DNA from: Spirochaetales bacterium
Lineage (GTDB): Bacteria; Spirochaetota; Spirochaetia; UBA9216
Reading direction: 5' to 3'
Length of the DNA stretch: 64,000 nucleotides
Assembly (NCBI GenBank): GCA_016342585.1
Contig: JAEINK010000024.1
Span: forward strand, 1-64,000
Below, one piece after another: positions 1-9,003 of this stretch. The number at the start of each line of letters is the position of its first letter. Position 1 is the first letter of the stretch. The translations under genes and the position numbers were made by a program. Under the pieces are notes generated by a model, which did no database searches, had not been told where the DNA came from, and saw only the letters and a program-made list of their open reading frames with translations.

Positions 1-105
1 AAAAAACTATGCAGGTCCTAGTCTTTGCAGTTTTCCTTATGGGAACCACGAGGAAAACTATGGGAAAAAAACTATGCCTGGTCATAGTTTTGCAGTTTTC
101 CTTAT
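1..105. repeat. Two imperfect 40-bp direct repeats upstream of an arsR-type gene
   Basis: Copies at 1-40 and 66-105 share the ends AAAAAACTATGC and TTTGCAGTTTTCCTTAT, with a one-base slip and a few substitutions in the middle. The second copy contains a perfect inverted repeat, AAAACTATG and CATAGTTTT around a 6-nt loop (68-91); in the first copy this palindrome is decayed. A third fragment (GGAAAACTATGGG, about 52-64) lies between them. This could be the edge of a larger intergenic repeat cut off by the window start, or a multi-site operator. No coding potential is visible. Confidence 0.6.
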
Positions 106-134
106 ATAATATTCACAGTATATAAAAACTGTCC

Positions 135-162
135 TTGCCAAAAATGATAGAATCTGTATAAT
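135..162 (+). promoter_or_regulatory. Sigma70-like promoter of the arsR-type gene, probably leaderless
   Basis: TTGCCA (135-140), a 16-bp spacer and a perfect TATAAT (157-162) end 7 nt before the ATG at 170, so transcription should begin at or next to the start codon. No Shine-Dalgarno sequence precedes that ATG. Arms AGAAT (149-153) and ATTCT (164-168) flank the -10 box and could be an operator half-site pair for the encoded repressor. Confidence 0.6.
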
Positions 163-169
163 TATTCTC

Positions 170-463
170 ATGAGTAATGAACCTTGTTGTACAGACGAAT
201 TAATAAAGAAATACGCAGAAAAACTTAAAGTATGTGGCCACCCTCTTCGTTTAAAGCTTCTATGCATGATCGAAAAGGAAACAACCTGTGTAACCGACCT
301 CTGGCAGTGTCTCAATCAGTCCCAGCCTGTAATCTCACAGCATCTTGCTGTCCTTAAAGATAAGGGAATTGTTGAATCCGAGGTTCAGGGGAATAAAAGG
401 ATCTATTCAGTCGTTGATCCGTTTGTAAAAAATATTATTGCAAACCTGGGTGTAGACGAGTAG
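170..463 (+). CDS. ArsR/SmtB-family winged-helix transcriptional regulator
   Basis: A 97-residue protein of the usual ArsR length. The recognition helix region reads LNQSQPVISQHLAVLKDKGI, typical of the family, followed by the wing and a terminal helix. It has six cysteines (6, 7, 22, 32, 40 and 47). The classical alpha3 CxC metal site is only partly kept (Cys40 followed by Val-Thr), so metal sensing is possible but not assured and thiol sensing is an alternative. It probably represses its own promoter. aroB follows after 6 nt, so the two are likely co-transcribed. The start is the ATG just below a strong promoter, without a ribosome binding site. Confidence 0.88.
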   Translation: MSNEPCCTDELIKKYAEKLKVCGHPLRLKLLCMIEKETTCVTDLWQCLNQSQPVISQHLAVLKDKGIVESEVQGNKRIYSVVDPFVKNIIANLGVDE

Positions 464-469
464 GTCCTG

Positions 470-1510
470 GTGGATTATCCTCCCAACAAAAAGCCCCTTC
501 ATTTCAGGATAGGCGAATATTCAACGAAGGTTGAATTTCCCGCCTTTGAAGATCTGCTTGCTCCTCCGGAAGGCGTAAAAAGTTTATGGGTATTTGACCA
601 AAATACTGCTCCTCTTTTTTCCTCTCGGGAGAAGGCTTCCATAATTTTGCCCCCCGGCGAGGAGGCAAAGACTATGGAATCAGTTGAAGATATTCTCACC
701 GCTGGTATTGAAAATGGCCTGGCTCGGGATGGGCTTTTTATAGGTATTGGCGGGGGGGTCGTCTGTGATATGACAGCCTTTGCCGCTTCGATCTATATGA
801 GGGGCTCCCGTGTTATTCTAATTCCCACAACCCTCCTGGCCATGACGGATGCCTCCCTTGGTGGTAAAACAGGGGTGGATTTTCGTGGCTATAAGAATAT
901 GGCCGGCACCTTTTTTCCTGCTGAAGAGTTACGGATCTGTCCGGATTTATTATCCTCGCTTCCTGAACGTGACTATATAAGTGGTCTTGCTGAAGTTATT
1001 AAACATGCTTTTTTAGTAAAATCTGATCTCTTCGAGTTTCTGGAGAGAGAGAGAGAGGCTGTCCTTTTACGTGAACCGCAGATCCTTGGCAGGATGATCC
1101 GGGAATCCATCAAGGTGAAAGGGGATTTTGTTGAGCGTGATTTCAGGGAGCAGGCTGAACGGGCCTTTTTGAACTTTGGCCATACCTTTGGCCATGCCCT
1201 GGAGTCTGTTTCCGGCTTTGCCGGATGGTCTCATGGGGAGGCTGTTGCCTGGGGAATGGATAAAGCCCTCAAGGCCGGGGTTTTGATGGGTGAAACCGAT
1301 CCTGATTATGCCCGGAAAGTTTCAGCCTTCCTCGCTCTCTATGGATTTAGATTAGAGGCCCCGGGTATAGATCCTGAGGCTTTGATCAATGCTATGGGCA
1401 AGGATAAGAAAAAACGGGAAGGAAAGATAATGTTTGTTCTCCAGAAAGAGTACGGCAAAACCTTCCAGTCGGAGATCCCCCGGGATATCCTCCAGAAAGT
1501 TTTAGCCTGA
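470..1510 (+). CDS. aroB: 3-dehydroquinate synthase
   Basis: Converts DAHP to 3-dehydroquinate, the second step of the shikimate pathway, in the cytoplasm with NAD+ and a divalent metal. The 346-residue protein has the expected length. Visible motifs are the NAD-binding GIGGGVVCDMTAF, the PTTLLAMTDASLGGKTGVDF block, the metal-ligand segment AEVIKHAF and the histidine motif NFGHTFGHALE. The start is GTG, 6 nt after the arsR stop; no ATG precedes the conserved region. Its pathway partner aroDE lies about 11 kb away on the same strand. Control by an ArsR-type protein is unusual for this enzyme. Confidence 0.95.
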   Translation: MDYPPNKKPLHFRIGEYSTKVEFPAFEDLLAPPEGVKSLWVFDQNTAPLFSSREKASIILPPGEEAKTMESVEDILTAGIENGLARDGLFIGIGGGVVCDMTAFAASIYMRGSRVILIPTTLLAMTDASLGGKTGVDFRGYKNMAGTFFPAEELRICPDLLSSLPERDYISGLAEVIKHAFLVKSDLFEFLEREREAVLLREPQILGRMIRESIKVKGDFVERDFREQAERAFLNFGHTFGHALESVSGFAGWSHGEAVAWGMDKALKAGVLMGETDPDYARKVSAFLALYGFRLEAPGIDPEALINAMGKDKKKREGKIMFVLQKEYGKTFQSEIPRDILQKVLA

Positions 1511-1539
1511 TTCTCTCCTATTCCTGATAAAAACTGGAA

Positions 1540-4050
1540 CTAATCATCAAGAAGATCTGTTAACCTGCGATAGGTTGTGTTCATTTTATCGATACTCCCT
1601 TTTTTGACTCCATCTCCCCCATCAATGGCAATGCCGTCTATGAGCACCTCCAGGTTGGATAGGCTGTTTTCGAGAGCACTGCTCCAGGAGCGATTAATCC
1701 TGAACCAGAATTGTCCTCTGTCGTCGCCTTCAAGTCCTATAAACCCCAGTTGCTTACCCTCTCGCCCGTTTTTCCGCAAGGGACTCAATTTAAGAAGCTT
1801 GGGAAGATGTTCACAAAGTTCATCAAACTGTCCATCAGATCTGAATCCTGAAGAGGGAATTCCACTTTGGATTAAGTCTCTCTCGGGATCGGTATCTTCC
1901 ATTATGGCGAGAATCATAGGGAGTCTTACTCCCCGCAGAAACTCATAATCTTTATAGGTGACAACACCCTTCATCCGGCTGTGCGATTCCGGTTGAAATG
2001 ACGATAGATCTTTCAACGCCATCTTGAGTTTCGGCCAGGGCAGGATGGCAATTTTTTTCTTGTTTTTGAAGGGTTTTAATTCGAAACTGTGAACTCCCAG
2101 CTTAAATTGCCAGCTTGTATCCCTGGGCTCCTTGTTTTTACCTTTTTTTGAAGGGGCCGCAGCTGGTAGAAAACCTTCAGCCATTTCCGGAGATATTTTT
2201 TTCAGCCAGCTTTTTTCAAGGGGGGAGACGGATCTGGCGAACATTCTGCTGGTTTTTACGATCTCGCCTGCAACGATATATCGGGGATTCTCCCTGAACA
2301 TAACAGAACCGGGGTGTATCCTGATCTGTTCAGCCGTAAGACTCCTGAAAACACCATTTCCTGAACGGACACAGACGAACTGAATTAAACCACGTGATAC
2401 GGCACAGAGGTAATCCTCCATCCTGCCGCCGTTGCCTATGGGTACCCCCATAGAGCTGACAATCTCTTCCAGTTGTTCCTTTATGTTAACCAGCTCATTC
2501 ATTACTTTTAAATCTAGATAGTGGCTTTCACAGAATTTCTGTTTCTTTGTCGAGCTCGTAAAGCTCTTGAAAAGCTTTAGGTAGGATACAAAATCTCCCA
2601 GCGGGTTCTGAAAATGGTGGTGTGCTTTTCTGGCGGCCATCTCCTCACCCTGTGGCAGGATGAAAGGGGTATGGGCCGAAAGAAAGGCTGTGGCAATGAT
2701 AGTCTCTTCGATGACATCAGGATACTGAACTATGGCTTCCACAATCATCCTTGAGTGTCGGGGGAGCAGGGGGAACCGGGCCATCATAGTCCCGGTGGAA
2801 GATAACAGCCCTTCATCATTCAAAGCTCCCAGGAGGTGCAGGGTGGCTACTGCTCCATGAATTCCCTGTTTGCCGGGTGGAGATATGAAGTCGAAGGCTT
2901 CATACTCTTTAATTCCTATTTCGGCCATCCTCAGAACAACTTCAGAAAGGTCGGTTCGATATATCTCTTCGGTGGTAAAGAGGGCCCTGTTGTCATAATC
3001 TTTTCGTGTACAGAGTCTGTAACAGGTTCCCGGCTGGGTTCGTCCGGCTCTTCCTTTTCGCTGGTTTGCCGATGCCTTGGAAATGCCGGTTTCGATGAGG
3101 GAGGAGGTGAAGGTTCTGGGATTATAATGGTTTAATTTTACAAGCCCTGAATCAATGACTACCGTTACACCATTAATAGTTACTGATGTCTCCGCTATAT
3201 TGGTTGAAATTACCACCTTAACCTGTCCGGGAGGGGTAGGGATGAAGACCTTCTCCTGCTCTTCCTTGCTCAAACGGCCGTAGAGGGGAACTATAAAGAG
3301 TTTTTTCTCTAAAGGGAGAAGTTCCAGCAGGCTGACACAGTCTTTTATATCTTTTTCTCCGGATAGAAAAATTAAGATGTCCCCTTCGTTTTCATTTTCT
3401 TCACACCTCTTTACGATCTGTGTTATTTTTGTCAGAAGAAGATTTCTGTCGGCTGATTCCGGGACAGGATCATAAATTATCTGCACAGGGAAGACCCTTG
3501 TTACAATGTGGACAACAGGACAGGAGTTAAAATATTCGGAGAAAATATCCGTGTTGATCGTTGCTGAAGAGATGATAACTTTGAAATCGCTTCGAACTTC
3601 AAGGATGTTTTTAAGGAGACCCAGGATGAAATCAATATTTAAGGACCGTTCATGGGCTTCGTCTACCAGAATCACAGAGTATTTTGATAGAAGCGTATCA
3701 TTTTTTAATTCCTGTAAAAGGATACCGTCCGTCATGACCTTGATTTTTGTTTCCGGCAAGGTCATATCTTCAAATCGCATTTTGTACCCCGCAAGTCCGG
3801 GCACCTTTGTGTTCAGCTGGGCGGCAATATATTCACAGACCGAAAGGGTGGCTATCCGGCGCGGTTGGGTTATCCCTATGACACCGGTGGATGAATACCC
3901 AGCTTCATGGAGGATCAACGGGAGCTGGGTGGTCTTTCCTGATCCTGTGGGGCTCTCTACTACAACTACCTGATTTTCTTCAATCGCAGCTAAAATTCTT
4001 TCCTTCTCTCGGTATACAGGAAGTTCATTGGGATTTATGTTAAATTTCAT
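1540..4050 (-). CDS. DEAH-box ATP-dependent helicase, HrpA/HrpB family
   Basis: A predicted RNA helicase of 836 residues. The helicase core is clear: P-loop GSGKTT at 36-41, DEAH at 130-133 within VDEAHERSLNIDFILG, motif III SATI, then NIAETSVTI and the motif VI run QRKGRAGR. The core resembles HrpA, but the protein lacks the very long HrpA C-terminus and is close to HrpB in length, so I leave the symbol open. It is the last gene of a leftward cluster starting at sbcB and begins 3 nt after the DUF1883 stop. The role is probably RNA remodelling or ribosome rescue, inferred from the family. Confidence 0.88.
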   Translation of the reverse strand: MKFNINPNELPVYREKERILAAIEENQVVVVESPTGSGKTTQLPLILHEAGYSSTGVIGITQPRRIATLSVCEYIAAQLNTKVPGLAGYKMRFEDMTLPETKIKVMTDGILLQELKNDTLLSKYSVILVDEAHERSLNIDFILGLLKNILEVRSDFKVIISSATINTDIFSEYFNSCPVVHIVTRVFPVQIIYDPVPESADRNLLLTKITQIVKRCEENENEGDILIFLSGEKDIKDCVSLLELLPLEKKLFIVPLYGRLSKEEQEKVFIPTPPGQVKVVISTNIAETSVTINGVTVVIDSGLVKLNHYNPRTFTSSLIETGISKASANQRKGRAGRTQPGTCYRLCTRKDYDNRALFTTEEIYRTDLSEVVLRMAEIGIKEYEAFDFISPPGKQGIHGAVATLHLLGALNDEGLLSSTGTMMARFPLLPRHSRMIVEAIVQYPDVIEETIIATAFLSAHTPFILPQGEEMAARKAHHHFQNPLGDFVSYLKLFKSFTSSTKKQKFCESHYLDLKVMNELVNIKEQLEEIVSSMGVPIGNGGRMEDYLCAVSRGLIQFVCVRSGNGVFRSLTAEQIRIHPGSVMFRENPRYIVAGEIVKTSRMFARSVSPLEKSWLKKISPEMAEGFLPAAAPSKKGKNKEPRDTSWQFKLGVHSFELKPFKNKKKIAILPWPKLKMALKDLSSFQPESHSRMKGVVTYKDYEFLRGVRLPMILAIMEDTDPERDLIQSGIPSSGFRSDGQFDELCEHLPKLLKLSPLRKNGREGKQLGFIGLEGDDRGQFWFRINRSWSSALENSLSNLEVLIDGIAIDGGDGVKKGSIDKMNTTYRRLTDLLDD

Positions 4051-4053
4051 TTC

Positions 4054-4317
4054 TCAGCAGTTAATCAGCTTCACTGAAGCCTTAACCTCTCCTTTTTTTC
4101 CACCTAAATCGATGACAACATGCCATGTGTCTGTTTTGTCTACTCTGAATTCGATGGTCGACGCAGGATAGGTTCCTCCCTGATAATCGGGAGTTCTCCC
4201 CTTTTTGTATTTGGTGAAGTTAAAGGTATCCATCAGTTTAACATCTGCTTCACTATCTATGGTTACCTGGATTATTTTGTCTATTCCGGCTTTTAATTCA
4301 TAGTGTATAAATTGCAT
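4054..4317 (-). CDS. DUF1883-family small protein
   Basis: An 87-residue soluble protein, predicted to be all beta. It matches my memory of DUF1883: the opening MQFIHYELKAG, the central LMDTFNFTKYKKGR, and the end WHVVIDLGGKKGEVKASVKL. No signal peptide or membrane segment is visible. The family has no established function. AGAGG before the ATG is a plausible ribosome binding site. It lies between nudC and the helicase in the same direction. Confidence 0.75.
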   Translation of the reverse strand: MQFIHYELKAGIDKIIQVTIDSEADVKLMDTFNFTKYKKGRTPDYQGGTYPASTIEFRVDKTDTWHVVIDLGGKKGEVKASVKLINC

Positions 4318-4342
4318 AATATACCTCTATTTATAGTATGAC

Positions 4343-5245
4343 TCAGCAGGGTTTGTTTTTCAAGTATGCACCTGTCGTAAAATCGTCAATGATAATCCTT
4401 GAAATGGAGCCGTAGGGAGGGATTGTGGGCATCTCATCCTTTGAAAACCAGGCCGCTTTATCGATTTCTTCTTCATCGGGGATGATCTCTCCCGATTCCC
4501 ACTCTGCGGTGAACCCGCACATAAGGCTGTTGGGGAATGGCCAGGATTGTGAGTGGAAGTATCGAATATTTTTAACCTCAAGTCCGACCTCTTCCCGTAT
4601 TTCTCTTGCGACGGCGGACTCCAGATTTTCCCCGGCATCCACAAAACCGGCAATGAGGCTGTGCATCTCACCCGGGAAATTCATGTTATGAGCGAGGAGG
4701 ATCTTGTCTCCCTTTGTTATGCGGGTGATAACCGCCGGGGATATTCGGGGGTATTGAACGAGTCCGCAGGATGGGCACAGTTTTGATGTCTCTTTTTCAT
4801 GGAATTTTGTTCGCTTGCCGCAACGGGAACAAAATTTGCTCTCTTTATTCCACAGGCGGAGATGATTGGCTCTGAAACAGAGGGCAAGTTCCGGTTCGGA
4901 CAGAAGGGGCAGGAGTCTGCGGATGGGGTACCATGCGGTGTTTTCCATTTCCCCCGGCTTTCTGAGCGCCTGCCATCCTGGGGTTTCATTGACAGGGGGG
5001 GCAATTTCCCTGACAAAGCAGGGATAGGAATCCATATACCCGATAAAAAGATCGTCTTTACCGTCATCAGAGAGGGATATTCTGTCAAAAAGGATAGAAG
5101 AGTTCGAAACTTCATCATCCATTTTACTTTTACCGGCTTCTTTGATCTCCATTTCGGCAAGGAGATCATTCCTCTGAAAAAGGATTAAAAGTTGTTTTTC
5201 CAATCCGGGACGCGGAATGGATGGGCCTGATGGTGTAAAGGTCAT
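4343..5245 (-). CDS. nudC: NAD(+)/NADH pyrophosphatase (NudC-type Nudix hydrolase)
   Basis: Hydrolyses NAD(H) to NMN(H) and AMP, and in other bacteria removes NAD caps from RNA. Numbering residues from a longer in-frame ATG at 5272, a zinc ribbon has cysteines 148/151 and 166/169, the Nudix box runs from Gly209 (REIREEVG at 223-230), and the NudC signature SQSWPFPNSLM is at 241-251. I choose the ATG at 5245, two bases after the lipoprotein stop; the 5272 start would overlap that gene and has no ribosome binding site. AGGAG lies about 14 nt before 5245, which is rather far. Confidence 0.9.
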   Translation of the reverse strand: MTFTPSGPSIPRPGLEKQLLILFQRNDLLAEMEIKEAGKSKMDDEVSNSSILFDRISLSDDGKDDLFIGYMDSYPCFVREIAPPVNETPGWQALRKPGEMENTAWYPIRRLLPLLSEPELALCFRANHLRLWNKESKFCSRCGKRTKFHEKETSKLCPSCGLVQYPRISPAVITRITKGDKILLAHNMNFPGEMHSLIAGFVDAGENLESAVAREIREEVGLEVKNIRYFHSQSWPFPNSLMCGFTAEWESGEIIPDEEEIDKAAWFSKDEMPTIPPYGSISRIIIDDFTTGAYLKNKPC

Positions 5246-5247
5246 GA

Positions 5248-6144
5248 TTATAGTTCTATCTCCTCGATCCACTCTTCCCTTATAATCTGATATGCGTATG
5301 TTTTCTCCTGGTATTGATCTTCAATGATGAAGGTAAGGGGAGATTCCCACTCCTGTTTTATATCCAGATCAACATCATTCCACCACAATTTATCGTTCCC
5401 GGGAACATAGGGTATATCTTCCAGACCACGTCTTCGGAAAAGTCTGGTGTCACCCTGAAAGAGGGAGTATCTGAACCACCTTGAGATGGCATTTTCAAGA
5501 TCGGTCCTTCCCAGAGATATGAGGATTCGTCCCCCCGCAGGAACTTTTTCGGTTCTCTCTTCCCACTCTTCACTTGAAATTTCATGCATATCGAGTTGCA
5601 GCTTCAAAATGGATTCAATCGCCTCGGCGGGACGATAGACCACCTTGGTGAATTCGGAATCAAGGACATACTCTGCCTCGGGTACTACCTTGTAACTTCT
5701 TCTTATGAGCTGCTTGATGACCGGTTCCGGTTCTTTCTCCGGTTCCGGTGGGAGAGGAGGGGGTTCAACAACCGGAGGCGGCAGGGGAACCCAGACCGAA
5801 GCTGTCAGAAAGGTATCTTCCACCCACCCCAGGCTGTTTAGCAGCATAACCAGTGACAAGGGGTTCCAGCTTTCTACCTGAGTTTCAATCAGAATCTCGG
5901 CATCTTCTCCATATTTATCCCGGGCGGCCAGCAAAGCAGAGTGCTTCAGGTAGGTTGGATCAAGATTTTCTGCTTTCCTGAAAAACCAGTTCCACCCCTG
6001 TTCATTGATCTCGATCCGTCCTTTCTCTTCATATCCACCTTTAGCGAATTTCTTTGCTTCGGGGGACCCGTTTGTAATGGTGGTACATCCAGTAAGGAGT
6101 GCGATAATGATAAAAAATCCGGTAAAATATTTAAGTTTATTCAT
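5248..6144 (-). CDS. Uncharacterised lipoprotein with a proline-rich linker
   Basis: About 298 residues from the chosen ATG at 6144, which overlaps the end of sbcB by 8 nt. The N-terminus MNKLKYFTGFFIIIALLTGC is a type II signal peptide with lipobox LTGC. A proline/glutamate linker (PPPVVEPPPLPPEPEKEPEP) separates an N-terminal helical part from a C-terminal part rich in charged and aromatic residues. The linker suggests that it spans periplasm or tethers a domain away from the membrane. I recognise no family. The position between sbcB and nudC does not reveal a function. Confidence 0.8.
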   Translation of the reverse strand: MNKLKYFTGFFIIIALLTGCTTITNGSPEAKKFAKGGYEEKGRIEINEQGWNWFFRKAENLDPTYLKHSALLAARDKYGEDAEILIETQVESWNPLSLVMLLNSLGWVEDTFLTASVWVPLPPPVVEPPPLPPEPEKEPEPVIKQLIRRSYKVVPEAEYVLDSEFTKVVYRPAEAIESILKLQLDMHEISSEEWEERTEKVPAGGRILISLGRTDLENAISRWFRYSLFQGDTRLFRRRGLEDIPYVPGNDKLWWNDVDLDIKQEWESPLTFIIEDQYQEKTYAYQIIREEWIEEIEL

Positions 6145-7600
6145 TATAGTCCAGTACCTCTTTTTTGATAGTTTTTCCATACTCATCCAGGGCCTTCAGT
6201 GTGACTTTCTGCCCGGGGGTCAGGGTTCTGCTTTCACTGCATGCGGCTATCACCTTATTGTATTTTCCCATATCAAGGCCCACCTCGATTGGGGGGAAGA
6301 GGATTCTGCCGGCACAGTAGCTTTTCCATTTATGCTCTTCTGTTTCATCCAGGGATTCAGGAAAATTGCGGCCCCTGAATCTCCAGATCATTTCGGGGAT
6401 TCGCGGATCCTGAAAGGCAAGATTCAGGTCCCGCAGATGTTCGGGAGGTTCATTATTTATTATCTGGTGAACCCTCTGGAAACTCTCCCTGTCGTCATCA
6501 TGAAAAAATCCGCCTGAATATATCTGGAGGTCCGGATCTGTTGAACCTTTCGGAATTTCAGATTCAAACACTTTTAAGATCTTCTGAATTATCCCTTTTG
6601 CATTTTGCAGAATTTTCCCGTTTGCCTGGCAGGATTGAATATTCAGTCCAAGGACTTCTGCTCGCTCTTCATCCAGGGTTGCAAGGGGGGCGATGAAAGG
6701 GGCCTGATTCAGGGCGATTCCGAAGATAGGAAGGCGTTTTCGGTCGGGATTGTCATCCTTGGGGGTAAATATCCTTTCCCGGATCTCCTCGACATTTAAA
6801 TCGATGAGCGGGGTTGGATCTTCCCTTAAATCGAAGCAGAGAACCGAATTCCTGTTTTTGGGATCAATGGTAAGGGGAGATACTATGGTTGTACATCCTC
6901 TAGCGGAGGTATGGATCCCCGATGTGTGAAGAAAGGGTTCGTTGTTTACCAGATCTATCTGTTTTCTGGCCTCATCCTTCTTTCTGATCCGGTAACCGAA
7001 TTTGAAGAGTTTCGGTTGCTTTTCATATATCAGTTTCGCAAGTGCAATTGTGGCCCGAACATCGACAAGTGCATCATGCGCCCCTTCATGCTCGATAGCG
7101 TTGGCAGCCGTTAGCTCCTCCAGTCTGAAGGAGGGTTTGCCTTCCGGAGAATTGGGCCAGTTTATCCCCTCCGGTCTTAAATCGTGGGCAGCCCTGGCCA
7201 GGTTTATAAGATCCCATCTGCTGCTTCCCCGGGAATATTCTCTCTTGTATGGATCAAAAAAGTTGCGGTAATAGAGGTTTCTTATGAACTCATCATCGAA
7301 ACGTATAGAGTTATATCCTGCCACACATGTTCCCGGAACGGAGAACTCCCTGTTTATTTCGGATATAAACTGGAACTCCGAGATACCCTTCTCCAGGGTT
7401 TCCTGGGGCGTAATTCCGGTGACCATACAGGATCGGGGATCCGGTAGATAATCTTCGGGTATGCGGCAGTAGAGCAGGAAGGGATCTCCTATCTGATTAA
7501 ACTCCTCATCTGTTCTGATTCCCGCGAACTGTGCTGTTTTATCCCAACCGGGATGTCTCCCGAATGTTTCCAGATCGTACCAATATAATGTTTGAGCCAT
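6137..7600 (-). CDS. sbcB: Exodeoxyribonuclease I
   Basis: A 3'-5' single-strand DNA exonuclease used in mismatch repair and recombination. The 487-residue protein has the DEDD nuclease opening YWYDLETFG (Asp9, Glu11), the second motif GYNSIRFDDEFIRNL and the third motif HDALVDVRATIALAKLI, then the SH3-like and C-terminal helical regions usual for ExoI. A strong ribosome binding site, GGGAGGGGGAG, precedes the ATG. It heads the leftward cluster sbcB-lipoprotein-nudC-DUF1883-helicase, and the divergent neighbour is icd. Confidence 0.93.
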   Translation of the reverse strand: MAQTLYWYDLETFGRHPGWDKTAQFAGIRTDEEFNQIGDPFLLYCRIPEDYLPDPRSCMVTGITPQETLEKGISEFQFISEINREFSVPGTCVAGYNSIRFDDEFIRNLYYRNFFDPYKREYSRGSSRWDLINLARAAHDLRPEGINWPNSPEGKPSFRLEELTAANAIEHEGAHDALVDVRATIALAKLIYEKQPKLFKFGYRIRKKDEARKQIDLVNNEPFLHTSGIHTSARGCTTIVSPLTIDPKNRNSVLCFDLREDPTPLIDLNVEEIRERIFTPKDDNPDRKRLPIFGIALNQAPFIAPLATLDEERAEVLGLNIQSCQANGKILQNAKGIIQKILKVFESEIPKGSTDPDLQIYSGGFFHDDDRESFQRVHQIINNEPPEHLRDLNLAFQDPRIPEMIWRFRGRNFPESLDETEEHKWKSYCAGRILFPPIEVGLDMGKYNKVIAACSESRTLTPGQKVTLKALDEYGKTIKKEVLDYNE

Positions 7601-7735
7601 CTCCCCCTCCCGAAGTTATTTTAGCTTATAAAGAGAGTTATGGGAATTATGGCTTATGAATAATCCCTCCTTTTCGTTTTTGTAAGAGAGATAGAAGAAA
7701 TCTCAATGAGAACCGGGGTTAAATTCCCTCTTTAC

Positions 7736-7764
7736 TTCACATTTGGGAAAACTTTTGATACTAT
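7736..7764 (+). promoter_or_regulatory. Sigma70-like promoter of icd
   Basis: TTCACA (7736-7741), a 17-bp spacer and TACTAT (7759-7764). Transcription would start near 7771, giving a leader of about 24 nt that contains AGGAGG at 7781-7786. Confidence 0.55.
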
Positions 7765-7794
7765 AAACAAAACTTCAGTCAGGAGGCTGTGCAC

Positions 7795-9003
7795 TTGGAA
7801 AATCTAATAACTATAAAAGACGGGAAACTTATTGTTCCCCATAATCCTGTCATTCCATATATTATAGGGGATGGTATTGGTCCTGATATATGGGCCGCTG
7901 CCCGGAGGGTTTTTGATGCTGCTGTTAAGCAGGCCTATGGCGGTAAACGCTCAATTGAGTGGAAAGAGGCCGCTGCTGGCGAGTCCTCTTTCAAGGCTAC
8001 CGGTGAATGGCTTCCTGAAGAGACTCTCGATGCTTTCAGGAAATACCTGGTGGGAATCAAAGGCCCCCTCACAACACCCGTTGGAGGTGGATTCAGGAGC
8101 CTTAATGTAACCTTAAGACAGAAACTCGATCTATTTGTATGTTTAAGACCTGTAAAACATTATCCCGGAATTCCCAGTCCTGTTAAAAATCCGGATCTGG
8201 TAGACATGGTTGTCTTCCGGGAGAATACCGAGGATGTCTATGCTGGATTAGAGACCGCCCAGGGGGAGGCTAAGACGGCAAAACTGCTTCAATTTCTGAA
8301 AGATGAAATGGGCTGGGATGTAAAGGGTGATTCCGGAATCGGTATTAAACCCATCAGCAAGAGTGGTTCAAAACGACTTATCAAAGCGGCCATTGACTAT
8401 GCTATTGAACAGAACCTTAAAACCGTAACCCTGGTTCACAAGGGGAACATCATGAAGTTCACAGAAGGTGCCTTCCGGGAATGGGGATATGAACTTGCCA
8501 AAGAGGAGTATGGAGATAAACTTGTAACCTGGGATGATATCGATGGTGAGATACCCGAGGGGAAAATCCTCATCAAGGATGTTATCGCCGATGCCTTTCT
8601 CCAGCAAATCCTTACCCGGCCTTCCGAGTATGATGTTATTGCCACCATGAACCTTAATGGGGATTATATCTCCGATGCGCTTGCCGCTCAGGTGGGTGGA
8701 ATTGGAATTGCCCCCGGTGCCAATATTAACTATCAGACTGGTGTCGCCATTTTTGAGGCAACACATGGAACGGCTCCAAAATATGCCGGACTGAACAAAG
8801 TCAATCCCAGTTCCGAGATTCTCTCGGGCAAGATGATGTTTGATTACCTTGGTTGGAATGAGGCGGCAGATTTGATCGAAAAGGGGATAAACCGTGCTAT
8901 AATTGAAAAGACGGTGACCTATGATTTTGCAAGGCTCATGGAAAATGCAGTGGAGGTTTCTACCTCTGAATTTGGAGATGCCATAATTGATGGCATGAAA
9001 TAA
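7795..9003 (+). CDS. icd: Isocitrate dehydrogenase (NADP-dependent type)
   Basis: Oxidatively decarboxylates isocitrate to 2-oxoglutarate in the cytoplasm. The protein shows the family opening [13 protein letters not shown], the substrate loop [20 protein letters not shown], the core [14 protein letters not shown], and the metal/cofactor region [15 protein letters not shown] to [12 protein letters not shown] choose TTG at 7795: AGGAGG ends 8 nt before it, whereas the in-frame GTG at 7789 is only 2 nt from that site. It is the first gene of a rightward run; the next gene's ATG overlaps its stop. Confidence 0.95.
   Translation: MENLITIKDGKLIVPHNPVIPYIIGDGIGPDIWAAARRVFDAAVKQAYGGKRSIEWKEAAAGESSFKATGEWLPEETLDAFRKYLVGIKGPLTTPVGGGFRSLNVTLRQKLDLFVCLRPVKHYPGIPSPVKNPDLVDMVVFRENTEDVYAGLETAQGEAKTAKLLQFLKDEMGWDVKGDSGIGIKPISKSGSKRLIKAAIDYAIEQNLKTVTLVHKGNIMKFTEGAFREWGYELAKEEYGDKLVTWDDIDGEIPEGKILIKDVIADAFLQQILTRPSEYDVIATMNLNGDYISDALAAQVGGIGIAPGANINYQTGVAIFEATHGTAPKYAGLNKVNPSSEILSGKMMFDYLGWNEAADLIEKGINRAIIEKTVTYDFARLMENAVEVSTSEFGDAIIDGMK

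Noticed and set aside
1-105. A CRISPR array
   Set aside because: Only two imperfect copies with an unequal, related spacer and no cas genes.
7789-7797. GTG at 7789 as the icd start
   Set aside because: It lies only 2 nt after AGGAGG. The in-frame TTG at 7795 has the ideal 8-nt spacing.
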